This document shows, piece after piece, positions 1 through 9,159 of a stretch of 64,000 bases of DNA. This stretch comes from JAZGGS01 sp963764825 (GTDB lineage Bacteria; Bacteroidota; Ignavibacteria; Ignavibacteriales; Ignavibacteriaceae). The notes under the pieces were generated by a model. That model had not been told where the DNA came from. It did not search any database and saw nothing but the letters and a program-made list of their open reading frames with translations. A program made the translations under genes and the position numbers. Position 1 is the first letter of the stretch, and the number at the start of each line of letters is the position of its first letter. The DNA lies in the NCBI GenBank assembly GCA_963764825.1, contig CAVXUA010000003.1, positions 1 through 64,000 on the forward strand, read 5' to 3'.

Positions 1-322
1 CAAGGAACAATATGTTTGGAAGTAAATTTCTAAAATGGAGACACGTTGCAACGGAGAGATTTAATGTGTCTCTGCACATCTCACAATTGTAAGAAGGATG
101 ACTATTCGCTTTGCTATCTTATCTTATTTTTAAGTAATAATTTTCACTTAAAATGAATTTTGAATTAGATTAGACACACACATTTAAAACTCTTCAATCG
201 TTTGGAAATGGAATATTTGTGTGATGTTGCACATCTGTTTATTATCAGCAGGATTTTGAGCGAATAGTTTTATATATTTATAATCGAATCACTTCTGAAA
301 ACGAAATAATAAATTACTTATT
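1..322. other. gene-free leader region upstream of egtB
   Basis: No convincing ORF is present. The region holds one palindromic element (38-72, listed separately) and otherwise AT-rich sequence. It presumably contains the promoter of the egtB-egtD pair, but I could not identify a confident promoter box. egtB itself has no clear Shine-Dalgarno sequence before its ATG. Confidence 0.5.
38..72. repeat. degenerate palindromic repeat
   Basis: GAGACAC (38-44) is followed by the self-complementary core GTTGCAAC (45-52), and the matching arm GTGTCTC lies at 66-72 after a 13-base interruption. It looks like a decayed copy of a compact palindrome with arms GAGACAC/GTGTCTC around GTTGCAAC. Repeats of this style occur dispersed in many environmental bacterial genomes; whether this genome carries more copies cannot be seen here. 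Confidence 0.4.
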
Positions 323-1639
323 ATGAATATAACTGATACAGATCAGGCAAAATCAACAACTCTGAGCCAGGCAACTGAACTACCTGGAAGAGAGGAGTTA
401 ATTAATCACTATAATAAAATTAGAAGGTTTACTGAAACGCTTTGTGAGCCGCTTGAAACTGAAGATTATGTTATCCAATCAATGCCTGAAGTAAGCCCCA
501 CTAAATGGCACCTTGGACATACAAGCTGGTTTTTTGAGGCATTCGTGCTCGGTAGTGCTGACTCAAATTATAAATCCATTCATCCACTTTATACTTATTT
601 GTTCAATTCGTATTATATACAAATTGGTGAGAGATGGGATAGACCAAACAGAGGATTGTTATCGAGACCAACTGTAAAAAATATTTATGAGTACAGAAAA
701 TTTGTAGATAATAATATTATAGAGTTTATAAAGAATTGTGATGAAAAATTTTATAAAGAATATGCCCCGATTATTGAAATCGGTTTAAACCACGAACAAC
801 AACACCAGGAATTACTTCTTACAGATATAAAACACGTTTTATCATTCAATCCACTTAACCCGGTTTATTCAGAAAAAAATATTGAAAACCGTGATGATGT
901 TCCTCAAATGAATTGGAAAGAATTTGTTGGTGGTATTTTGGAGATAGGAAATGACGGAAACAGTTTTCACTATGATAATGAAACACCAAGGCATAAAGAA
1001 TTTATAAATCCATTTAAATTTGCAAACCGCCTGGTAACAAACGGTGAGTATATTGAATTTATTGAAGATGGTGGATATAAAGACGCTTCCCTATGGTTAT
1101 CGGATGGCTGGACAACAGTCGAAGGTGAGAATTGGAAAGCGCCACTTTATTGGGAAAAGAAAGATGGCGAATGGTGGAACTTCACTTTAAATGGTTTCAG
1201 AAAAGTGAATCCTGCAGAACCTGTAACTCATATAAGTTATTATGAAGCAGATGCATTTGCAAGCTGGAAGGATGCTCGTCTTCCCACTGAAGCAGAATGG
1301 GAAGTTGCTGCGGGTGTTCTTCAATACAAAGGAAATTTTGTTGAAACACTAAATTTCCATCCTATTCCATTACAAAATGAAGATGCTGGATTAAACCAGA
1401 TGTATGGTGATGTTTGGGAATGGACGAGAAGCTCATATTCACCTTATCCCGGTTATAAGGCTTTGCCAGGCGCATTAGGAGAATACAACGGGAAGTTTAT
1501 GAGCAGCCAGATGGTTTTGCGTGGCGGTTCATGCGCAACGTCTGAAACTCACATAAGAAATACGTACAGGAACTTCTTTCCACCGCACTCACGCTGGCAG
1601 TTTATGGGAATTAGATTGGCAAAAGAGATTGATAAATAA
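323..1639 (+). CDS. egtB: ergothioneine biosynthesis protein EgtB (iron-dependent sulfoxide synthase)
   Basis: EgtB joins the imidazole carbon of hercynine to a thiol donor (gamma-Glu-Cys or cysteine) with O2, giving the sulfoxide intermediate of ergothioneine. The 438-residue protein has the two family domains: an N-terminal DinB_2 domain and a C-terminal FGE-sulfatase-like domain. The iron site is visible as WHLGH (His66 is the likely first ligand) and an HX3HXE motif at residues 157-163 (NHEQQHQE). The C-terminal half carries the typical RLPTEAEWE and RGGSCAT motifs. It is followed directly by egtD; the genes are separated by one base. No egtC or egtE homolog lies in the window, so the thiol donor and the lyase step are unassigned. 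Identification is firm; the donor is open. Confidence 0.93.
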   Translation: MNITDTDQAKSTTLSQATELPGREELINHYNKIRRFTETLCEPLETEDYVIQSMPEVSPTKWHLGHTSWFFEAFVLGSADSNYKSIHPLYTYLFNSYYIQIGERWDRPNRGLLSRPTVKNIYEYRKFVDNNIIEFIKNCDEKFYKEYAPIIEIGLNHEQQHQELLLTDIKHVLSFNPLNPVYSEKNIENRDDVPQMNWKEFVGGILEIGNDGNSFHYDNETPRHKEFINPFKFANRLVTNGEYIEFIEDGGYKDASLWLSDGWTTVEGENWKAPLYWEKKDGEWWNFTLNGFRKVNPAEPVTHISYYEADAFASWKDARLPTEAEWEVAAGVLQYKGNFVETLNFHPIPLQNEDAGLNQMYGDVWEWTRSSYSPYPGYKALPGALGEYNGKFMSSQMVLRGGSCATSETHIRNTYRNFFPPHSRWQFMGIRLAKEIDK

Positions 1640-1640
1640 T

Positions 1641-2588
1641 ATGAGCACTGAAATGCAGGACGTCGTACACAATGAAACACTTGATGAAGTAATTAACGGA
1701 CTTAACAAATCACAAAAATCTTTACCAAGCAAATTATTTTATGATGAAAAAGGTTCAAAGTTGTTTGATGAGATTTGTGAATTGGAAGAATATTATCCTA
1801 CACGCACCGAAATAAAAATAATGAGAGATAATATTGAGGAAATTGCATCATATATAGGGGATGAATGTCTGCTTGTTGAACTTGGCAGCGGCAGCAGCGT
1901 AAAAATACGATTACTAATAGATCATCTTCCAACACTTGCAGCATACGTACCGGTTGATATTTCTTCAGATCATTTATTAAAATCAGCGCATAATCTAAAG
2001 GCTGATCATCAACAATTAATTGTGCATCCTTTGGTTGCAGATTATACAAAAGATTTTTCGCTGCCAAAAATCAGTGAGCCTTTTAAAACAATAGATGCAT
2101 TTTATCCAGGTTCTACCATCGGAAACTTCACACATGAAGAAGCAAAATCATTTTTAAGCAGAATCGCTAAAACCTGTGGTAAAGGAAGTGGTTTGCTTAT
2201 TGGTGTTGATTTGAAAAAGGACAAAAACATTTTAAATGCTGCATATAACGATAAGAAAAATGTAACAGCTGAATTCAACCTGAATGTATTAAACCATTTA
2301 AACAATTTTCTTAGTGCAGATTTTAATTTGGATAATTTTAAGCATCATGCTTTTTATAACGAAGAGTTTGGAAGAATTGAGATGCATTTAGTAAGTAATG
2401 AAAAACAGACTGTTCAGATTGAAGATTACTCCTTCTCTTTTGAAGAAGATGAAACCATCCTGACAGAATATTCTTATAAATATAGTCTTGAAGATTTTGA
2501 ACAAATCGCATCAGGAATTTATAAAATCGAAAAGGTTTGGATGGATGAAAAGAAGCTATTCAGTGTTCAGTTTTTAAGAGTTGTTTAA
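1641..2588 (+). CDS. egtD: L-histidine N-alpha-methyltransferase EgtD
   Basis: EgtD trimethylates histidine with S-adenosylmethionine to make hercynine, the substrate of EgtB. The SAM-binding motif VELGSGSSVK and the family signature FYPGSTIGNF are intact, as is the N-terminal KLFYDEKGSKLFDEI stretch. Length (about 315 residues) matches the family. The reading frame is open from a TTG at 1629 that overlaps egtB, but the ATG at 1641, one base after the egtB stop, is the more natural start and gives the normal N-terminus. The pair is probably co-transcribed. Its stop at 2588 lies one base from the stop of the convergent DinB gene. Confidence 0.94.
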   Translation: MSTEMQDVVHNETLDEVINGLNKSQKSLPSKLFYDEKGSKLFDEICELEEYYPTRTEIKIMRDNIEEIASYIGDECLLVELGSGSSVKIRLLIDHLPTLAAYVPVDISSDHLLKSAHNLKADHQQLIVHPLVADYTKDFSLPKISEPFKTIDAFYPGSTIGNFTHEEAKSFLSRIAKTCGKGSGLLIGVDLKKDKNILNAAYNDKKNVTAEFNLNVLNHLNNFLSADFNLDNFKHHAFYNEEFGRIEMHLVSNEKQTVQIEDYSFSFEEDETILTEYSYKYSLEDFEQIASGIYKIEKVWMDEKKLFSVQFLRVV

Positions 2589-2589
2589 A

Positions 2590-3090
2590 CTAATCCTGCG
2601 GCGGCATCCCCATTTGTGCCCATTCTTCTTTAGCGGGACCATAAACACCCGGCACTTTCAATCCTGCCATCCTCAATAATACTGTAAGCTGCCCGCGATG
2701 GTGGATTTGATGATTTACTAAAACCGAAAGAACCTTTCCCTTCTTCCATGTTTGTCCGTATAACTCAACATCTTCTTTTAAGCTATCATCATTCCACTCA
2801 GTTGTAACAGCTGTAAGCATTCCATCGGATGATCTTTTATATTCGTCACAGATTTGTTTTACAGTGGAAGGGATAGGAGCATCTTCAGGAGTAGCATCAA
2901 ATTTAATTCCTGTGCGCTGTGCCATTTCGCCAAGAGTTGTAACAATATGCCACGCTAATCTGCCGGGAGTTCGAGTTTCCTTATTAAACTTTACAGTTAG
3001 TGATTCGTCAGAAAGGTTATTAAATATTTTAAGAGTAGAATCTGATTCGTATTTCCAATTATTTTCAAAGCTCGAAATTTTATGATACAT
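2590..3090 (-). CDS. DinB family protein
   Basis: A 166-residue four-helix-bundle protein of the DinB/YfiT family. The metal-site histidines are visible: one in RLAWHIVTT near residue 48 and two in the C-terminal NHQIHHRGQLTVLLR segment. DinB-family proteins include thiol-dependent transferases such as bacillithiol S-transferase, but most members are uncharacterised and this one cannot be assigned a substrate. It is transcribed towards egtD with one base between the stops, and downstream of valS on the same strand (38-base gap). The vicinity of thiol genes is suggestive only. Confidence 0.85.
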   Translation of the reverse strand: MYHKISSFENNWKYESDSTLKIFNNLSDESLTVKFNKETRTPGRLAWHIVTTLGEMAQRTGIKFDATPEDAPIPSTVKQICDEYKRSSDGMLTAVTTEWNDDSLKEDVELYGQTWKKGKVLSVLVNHQIHHRGQLTVLLRMAGLKVPGVYGPAKEEWAQMGMPPQD

Positions 3091-3128
3091 TTAATTACCT
3101 ATAAATTTTATTCTAAGGGTTGTAGAGA

Positions 3129-5783
3129 TTAAATCAAGTTAGAAAGGATCTCTTTTAGCTTATTTAAATTTTCCGTCCAATCTTTCTGCTTTGCTTTTTC
3201 CTTTTCAACAACTTCTTTTGGTGCATTGTTTACAAATTTTTCATTCGCAAGTTTCTTTTCAATACCAATTATTGATCCCTCCAGACGCTTGATTTCCTTT
3301 TCTAATCTCTCCCTTTCTTTATCAAGATCAATCAATCCCTCCAACGGAATGTAGAGTTCAATATTCTTTACAATTGCAGAAGCAGAAGTTTTTGGTTTTT
3401 CAACTTCTGCTCCAACAGAAGTTTCATCAACTTTGGCAAGCTTTTTTATATAATCAATTTGGTGAGCGCTAACGTCTGATGATTTTATTATCAAATTAAT
3501 TTTTTTACCGGGAGGGATGTTCATCTCTCCGCGAATATTTCTAATTGCAGTGACTATACTCTTAACAGTTTCCATTTCGTTTTCAGCAGAAGGTTTTATA
3601 AGCGTTTTATCAAATTCTGGATATTCTGAAGTAGAAATACTCTCACCGTTTTTTCGCTCAGTAATTAATTGCCATAATTCCTCTGTTATAAACGGCATAA
3701 ATGGATGAACAATTTTCAACAGCCCTTCAAATATTAATAAAGCTCTTGTTAATACAGCAGATTTAACTTCTTCATCATCAGAGTATAACCTATTCTTTGC
3801 CATTTCAAGATACCAGTCGCAGAAATCATTCCATACAAATGAGTAAATAATTTTTGTTGCACTATTTATATCAAAATTTTTATATGTATCATCCAATAGA
3901 GAAAGAGTATAATTAAAACGTGAGATGATCCACTCATCTGCAAAATCAATGTGTTTATCTTTTAACTCTTCTTTAACAGGAATAGATTGTGTGTTCATTA
4001 AAAGGAATCTTCCCGCATTCCAAATTTTATTTGCAAAGTTTCTTCCAAAGTCACACTTATCAACCGAAAAAAGTACATCCTGCCCAAGCGGTGCAAGGTA
4101 AAGTATTGTGAAGCGAATAGCATCTGCGCCGTAGTCTTTTATTACATCTAAAGGATCGGGCGAGTTACCGAGAGACTTACTCATTTTTTTTCCCTCTGCA
4201 TCACGGATAATACTTGTAAAGTAAACATCGCTGAAAGGAATTTCTTTCCTGAAGTGCATTCCGGCAATAATCATTCTTGCAACCCAGAAGAAAATAATAT
4301 CCGGTGCAGTAACAAGTGTGGTCGTTGGATAGTAATAATCTCTCTCCTCTTCAGTTCTAAAGATTGCATGAGCCCAAAGCCAGCTTGAAGCCCAGGTATC
4401 GAGCACATCTTCTTCCTGTTTTAAATTAGATGAGCCGCAATGAGGACATTTATCAGGTGGATCAACTGAAACAATTGGTTCTTTACATTCAAGTTTACAT
4501 TGATCATCGCCAATACAATACCAAACCGGTATCCTGTGCCCCCACCAAAGCTGCCGACTAATACACCAGTCTTTTATATTTTCCATCCAGTGGAAGTATG
4601 TTTTCTCCCAATGTTTTGGATGAAAATTAATTTTTTCTTCTTTAAGAACCTGGAGTGCGGGTTTAACAAGTTCTTCCATCTGCATAAACCACTGCTCTGA
4701 CAAGTAAGGTTCAATAGGCACATTACCACGTTCGGAGTAACCAACTTTATATTCGTATTCTTCTATCTTTTCCATCAACCTGTTTTCTTCAAACCATTTT
4801 ATAACCTTCTTACGCGCTTCATATCTATCAAGACTTCTGAATCCTTCAGGGACTTTTTCATTTGTACTTGCGTCTTCATTAAAAATATTTATCACTTCAA
4901 GTTTATGCCTTTGCCCCAAATCGTTATCATTCACATCGTGAGCAGGAGTAACTTTAACAGCTCCAGTTCCAAATTCCATATCAACATATTCATCAGCAAA
5001 GATGGGAATTTCCCTATTGGCAATAGGAAGCATAACCTTCTTACCGATTAAATCTTTAAATCTATCATCATTTGGATTAACCGCTACACCAGTATCGCCC
5101 AGCATTGTTTCAGGTCTGGTAGTAGCAACAATTACAAACTTATTTGAACCGACAACCGGATATTTAAAATACCAAAGCTTACCGTTTACAGTTTTGAAAT
5201 TAACTTCTTCATCTGAGATAGCTGAACGGGATGCGGGATCCCAGTTAACCATCCTGTAGCCCCGGTAAATTTTTCCATCGTTATAAAGCTCTACGAACGC
5301 TTTAATTACTTCGCGGTAATAATCATCATCCATCGTAAAACGTTCACGCATCCAGTCACAGCTTACGCCAAGTTTTTTTAACTGCTGGATTATTATACCG
5401 CCGTACTCTTCTTTCCACTCCTGGCAATATTTTAAGAATGCCTCTCTTCCGATCTCCTTTTTATCAAGATTTTTATCAGCAAGATATTTTGTAACCTTTG
5501 TTTCAGTTGCAATTGATGCATGGTCGGTTCCGGGAATCCAGCAGGCGTTGTATCCCTGCATTCGTTTAAGGCGAACTAAAACATCCTGTATTGCGTTATT
5601 AAGAATATGACCCATTGTAAGCATACCGGTAATGTTGGGCGGCGGAATTGCAATTACATAGGGCTCTTTTGTTTCATCTACCTCTGAATGAAAAATATCA
5701 TTTTCCAGCCAGTACTTATACCATTTATCCTCAACAACGGATGGATCATAAGCTTTTGGTATTTCTTTTATTTTATCTGTCAT
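3129..5783 (-). CDS. valS: valyl-tRNA synthetase
   Basis: Class I aminoacyl-tRNA synthetase that charges tRNA-Val. The 884-residue length is normal. The nucleotide-binding signatures are present: PPPNITGMLTMGH (HIGH variant TMGH at residues 56-59) and KMSKSLGNSPDPL. The mid-protein insert contains a CPHCGS zinc-ribbon half just before the conserved EEDVLDTWASSW, preceded by a CxxxxxC pair, suggesting a structural zinc. The C-terminal 70 residues form the charged coiled coil typical of ValRS (KERERLEKEIKRLEG). It starts with ATG at 5783. The gene is intact. Confidence 0.97.
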   Translation of the reverse strand: MTDKIKEIPKAYDPSVVEDKWYKYWLENDIFHSEVDETKEPYVIAIPPPNITGMLTMGHILNNAIQDVLVRLKRMQGYNACWIPGTDHASIATETKVTKYLADKNLDKKEIGREAFLKYCQEWKEEYGGIIIQQLKKLGVSCDWMRERFTMDDDYYREVIKAFVELYNDGKIYRGYRMVNWDPASRSAISDEEVNFKTVNGKLWYFKYPVVGSNKFVIVATTRPETMLGDTGVAVNPNDDRFKDLIGKKVMLPIANREIPIFADEYVDMEFGTGAVKVTPAHDVNDNDLGQRHKLEVINIFNEDASTNEKVPEGFRSLDRYEARKKVIKWFEENRLMEKIEEYEYKVGYSERGNVPIEPYLSEQWFMQMEELVKPALQVLKEEKINFHPKHWEKTYFHWMENIKDWCISRQLWWGHRIPVWYCIGDDQCKLECKEPIVSVDPPDKCPHCGSSNLKQEEDVLDTWASSWLWAHAIFRTEEERDYYYPTTTLVTAPDIIFFWVARMIIAGMHFRKEIPFSDVYFTSIIRDAEGKKMSKSLGNSPDPLDVIKDYGADAIRFTILYLAPLGQDVLFSVDKCDFGRNFANKIWNAGRFLLMNTQSIPVKEELKDKHIDFADEWIISRFNYTLSLLDDTYKNFDINSATKIIYSFVWNDFCDWYLEMAKNRLYSDDEEVKSAVLTRALLIFEGLLKIVHPFMPFITEELWQLITERKNGESISTSEYPEFDKTLIKPSAENEMETVKSIVTAIRNIRGEMNIPPGKKINLIIKSSDVSAHQIDYIKKLAKVDETSVGAEVEKPKTSASAIVKNIELYIPLEGLIDLDKERERLEKEIKRLEGSIIGIEKKLANEKFVNNAPKEVVEKEKAKQKDWTENLNKLKEILSNLI

Positions 5784-5898
5784 TAATATTCTGATTTATC
5801 AATAATGAAGTGCAAATATAAGGAAAATTTGGAATGTCGGATTATGTCACAGCGCGATCGTGACTTCCTAGCAAGCGTAAAACACTTCTGTTATTAAA

Positions 5899-6840
5899 TC
5901 AGGATTGTTCAGCTTCGCTACCATTAGTTTCCCTAATCTTAGATCTTTCATATATAAAAAACTTAGAAGTGGGTTGTATATCTCTGCCTTTTGATTCAAT
6001 GTAAACTTTGGTGAATTCTGCACCGAGAAATAATATTTGTGCAGAGTAATAAATCCAAAGCAGAAAGATAACTAGTGAACCGGCAGCTCCGTATGTTGAG
6101 CTCAATGTGCTTTGTCCCAGATAAAGTCCGATAAGAAATTTACCCAATACAAATAAGGCGGCTGTCACCAGCGCACCCAGCCAGACATCTTTCCATTTTA
6201 TATTTACATCAGGCAAAACCTTAAATATCATCATAAACAAAATAAGAATTACTAGAAGTGAAACTAAAATATCGGCTATGTCAAAAAAGAAAAGCGGAAC
6301 ACTCAAGAAAGTATCCGTGAGAAATGTGTTAAGTGCTGCAATCAACGCACTAACAAGCAAAGATACAAGCAGTAGAAAGCCCGTGGTTACAACCATAGCA
6401 AAGGATTGAAACCTGTCAATAAAAAATCCCTTAATTACTTTAAAAATGCTTCGGCAGGGCTTTGGCTTAACTTTCCAGATCAGGTTCATCGAATCCTGAA
6501 ACTCGATAAAAACCACCGTTGAACCTATTAGCAGCGTGACTGCACTTATGACTATTGCTCTTAGCCCATCAACAGAGTATTGCGTGTTTTTAAGAGCTGA
6601 CTGGACTATAATGGCACCTTCCTCACCGACAAGATCCTGTATCTGATAAACAATTTCACCTCGAGCCGCTTCTTCACCAAAAATAAATCCGGCAATAGAT
6701 ACAACAATTACTAGCAGCGGTGATAATGAAAAAATTGTATAAAAAGACAGAGCAGCACCGAGTTTTGGACATTTATCTTCGATCCATTGATCAAATACCT
6801 TCTCAATAAATTTCCATATTTCGATTAGCTTCTTTTTCAT
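5899..6840 (-). CDS. YihY/virulence factor BrkB family membrane protein
   Basis: A 313-residue inner-membrane protein with about six transmembrane segments. The family hallmark CPKLGAALSFYTIFSLSPLL lies near residues 24-43, and the C-terminal YGAAGSLVIFLLWIYYSAQI motif is intact. The family was once annotated as ribonuclease BN, which is now considered wrong; its function remains unclear. It ends in a hydrophilic tail of about 35 residues. It lies 58 bases from the valS stop-distal side and is on the same strand, with about 115 bases separating it from the valS start. Confidence 0.9.
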   Translation of the reverse strand: MKKKLIEIWKFIEKVFDQWIEDKCPKLGAALSFYTIFSLSPLLVIVVSIAGFIFGEEAARGEIVYQIQDLVGEEGAIIVQSALKNTQYSVDGLRAIVISAVTLLIGSTVVFIEFQDSMNLIWKVKPKPCRSIFKVIKGFFIDRFQSFAMVVTTGFLLLVSLLVSALIAALNTFLTDTFLSVPLFFFDIADILVSLLVILILFMMIFKVLPDVNIKWKDVWLGALVTAALFVLGKFLIGLYLGQSTLSSTYGAAGSLVIFLLWIYYSAQILFLGAEFTKVYIESKGRDIQPTSKFFIYERSKIRETNGSEAEQS

Positions 6841-6976
6841 GCAGTATCAGAGCTTTGTACTTCCATAGTTCCTATTTTTCCTACATAAAAACAATAAAAA
6901 AATTTCATTATGTTTTCAAATTAAATTGAAGGAATAGCAATTGTGTGAACAAAAAAGAAATATGGATTTGAGTAAA

Positions 6977-7017
6977 ATTGCTTCGCCCCGACTATGTTGG
7001 GACTCGCAATGACACAA
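6977..7017. repeat. REP-like imperfect palindrome
   Basis: ATTGC at 6977-6981 pairs with GCAAT at 7006-7010, and the element reads on the minus strand as GTGTCATTGCGAG, a short unique centre, then GCGAAGCAAT. This GTCATTGCGAG...GCGAAGCAAT layout is the same as dispersed intergenic repeats seen in many bacterial genomes. It sits directly behind the 3' end of the acid-phosphatase gene. Only one copy is in this window. Confidence 0.5.
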
Positions 7018-7020
7018 GGT

Positions 7021-7671
7021 CTAGTCCTCAATCAAATATAAGTAATTAGGAATTTTAACCTGTATACCGTGGTAATCGCCATTCAAGTCACTCCACTGGT
7101 CTCCCACTGTTCCAATAATTTCATATCCGTTTTCTAAAAGTTCTTTTCTTTTGGAAGTTTTAAACTCCTGCGCTGTAAGTTCGTACTCATACTCTCTTTG
7201 GGTAATTAGTGTATCAAAAACTTCATAACCTTCTTGTTTTAAGTTTTTATAAGTTACCTCGTACTCCGGGATATTCCTTCCGGTAAGGAAAATTATTTTA
7301 GCTCCCCTGGCAAGTAAATATTCGTATAATTCTTTAACCTGCGGAATTGCAGGGGCTTTCATTTCAGCATTCCATTTTTTGTTCATCTCATAAACGTAAC
7401 CAAAACCCATTAGTTCGGCGAGACCATAGTTGTTAAGCACTGTCTCATCCACATCGAAGATTACAACGGAGTTTTCTTTAAGCTCTGCTTTTTCAAATTG
7501 TTCCAGCGCAATTTTTATAACTTCATCCAGCTCTTCATTATACCTGCCCGATTCATAAAATTCTTTAACTTCACTCCTGGCATCAGTTAAATTTGTCGGT
7601 TTTTGAGTCCCGCAGGAAACAAAAAAAGATATAATTGTAACTGATAATATTGTCTTAATTAAAGTCTTCAT
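7021..7671 (-). CDS. HAD-superfamily acid phosphatase lipoprotein
   Basis: Predicted lipoprotein phosphatase of the HAD acid phosphatase (class B-like) family. The signal peptide ends in a lipobox FFVSC, so the mature protein should be lipid-anchored in the envelope. The catalytic motif VVIFDVDETVLNN (DxDET) is near residue 64, the second motif is in KIIFLTGRN, and the acidic third motif is in VGDQWSDLNGDY. The frame is open further upstream to 7728, but the ATG at 7671 gives the clean signal peptide MKTLIKTILSVTIISFF and is preferred. Substrate unknown; the family hydrolyses phosphomonoesters. Confidence 0.87.
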   Translation of the reverse strand: MKTLIKTILSVTIISFFVSCGTQKPTNLTDARSEVKEFYESGRYNEELDEVIKIALEQFEKAELKENSVVIFDVDETVLNNYGLAELMGFGYVYEMNKKWNAEMKAPAIPQVKELYEYLLARGAKIIFLTGRNIPEYEVTYKNLKQEGYEVFDTLITQREYEYELTAQEFKTSKRKELLENGYEIIGTVGDQWSDLNGDYHGIQVKIPNYLYLIED

Positions 7672-7872
7672 AACCTGTTGTAGTATTATTCTTGAAAATA
7701 TGATGTTAAAATAATGATCCTGTTGCAATTTATGAACTGATCATTTTTCTGAAATTCTTACATTGCAGTTAAAAAGTTATAATAAATCTTTTAAAAAAGT
7801 GGATTATTGTCCCGATTTTGCAGATTTTAAACAACCAGTTTTAAATTCAATTTTACGGATACAGAGGAAAAC

Positions 7873-9120
7873 ATGGCAATAGTAAAACCTTTTAATGCAT
7901 TAAGACCTCAAAAAGGAAATGCACATATAATTGCAAGTGTGCCTTACGATGTTGTGAACAGAGAAGAGGCGAAGGCACTTGCAGCGAATAATAATTTAAG
8001 TTTTATAAAAGTTACAAGATCAGAAATTGATCTACCGGATGATGTTAATCCATATTCAAAAGAAGTTTATGAAAAAGCGAAAGAGAATATTGCAAAACTA
8101 AAAACGAATGGCTCTTTAAATGAAGATGACAAACCCCATTTTTATTTATACCGCCTGGTAATGGATGATCGCACACAGGTAGGCATTGCGGCAACTTTTG
8201 CAGTAGATGATTATGATAATGATATTATCCTTAAGCATGAGAAAACCCGAAAAGTAAAAGAGGATGACAGGACAAACCATATTGTAACCACTGAAACACA
8301 AACCGGGATAGTGTTTTTAACATACCGGGGAGCTGATGCAATAAATAACCTGGTTGATAAAACAATAAGTGAAACGAAACCGGAATATGATTTTACTTCG
8401 CCGGATGGAATTCAACATACTGTTTGGTTGTTACCTGATGAATACAACACTACATTAATCAAAGAGTTTAGCAAACAGGACAAAATATATGTTGCGGATG
8501 GACATCACCGTGCAAAAAGTGCAAGCAGAGCAAGAGAAGAAAAATGGAAGTCTAATGCAAATCATACGGGAGATGAAGAATATAATTATTTTATCGCGGT
8601 TGTTTTTCCGGCAGATCAATTAAAAATTCTCCCTTACAACAGGGTTGTGTTCGACTTGAATGATAATGACAAAAACGAATTTCTTAATAAAATAAAAGAA
8701 AATTTTATTATTGAAAAAACCGGCATCAAAGAACCAACGGCGAAAAGATGTTTTGGAATGTATATTGATAATGAGTGGTTCAGTTTAAAACCAAAGGATG
8801 AAACAATCAGCAAAGTTGAAGCGGCAAATTCGGTTGGAGAAAAACTTGATGTAAGTATTCTTCAGAATTTTTTATTGAATCCAATACTTGGAATTGAAGA
8901 CCAGAGAACAAGCAACCGAATAGATTTTATCGGGGGAATACGCGGAACACAGGAGCTCGAAAAACTTGTGAACGGCGGCAAGGCAACCGTAGCATTTTCA
9001 ATGTATCCTGTTTCAGTTGAAGATCTTATGAATATTTCAGATGCAGGAGAAGTTATGCCTCCAAAATCAACATGGTTTGAACCAAAATTACGGGATGGAT
9101 TACTTTCCCATACTATATAA
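7873..9120 (+). CDS. DUF1015 domain-containing protein
   Basis: A 415-residue cytosolic protein of the DUF1015 family. It begins with the typical IVKPFNALRP and VPYDVV segments and contains the family signature YVADGHHRAKSA in the middle of the chain. Members are often encoded next to serine-biosynthesis genes, and here serC follows 39 bases downstream on the same strand. The biochemical role is not known to me; a link to phosphoserine metabolism is inferred from context only. The sequence is intact. Confidence 0.88.
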   Translation: MAIVKPFNALRPQKGNAHIIASVPYDVVNREEAKALAANNNLSFIKVTRSEIDLPDDVNPYSKEVYEKAKENIAKLKTNGSLNEDDKPHFYLYRLVMDDRTQVGIAATFAVDDYDNDIILKHEKTRKVKEDDRTNHIVTTETQTGIVFLTYRGADAINNLVDKTISETKPEYDFTSPDGIQHTVWLLPDEYNTTLIKEFSKQDKIYVADGHHRAKSASRAREEKWKSNANHTGDEEYNYFIAVVFPADQLKILPYNRVVFDLNDNDKNEFLNKIKENFIIEKTGIKEPTAKRCFGMYIDNEWFSLKPKDETISKVEAANSVGEKLDVSILQNFLLNPILGIEDQRTSNRIDFIGGIRGTQELEKLVNGGKATVAFSMYPVSVEDLMNISDAGEVMPPKSTWFEPKLRDGLLSHTI

Positions 9121-9159
9121 TCATTATTTTATATGAATTGAAAACTTAAAGGAACCATT

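Noticed and set aside
1629..1640. TTG start of EgtD overlapping egtB
   Set aside because: The ATG at 1641 lies one base after the egtB stop and gives the usual N-terminus, so the overlap start is less likely.
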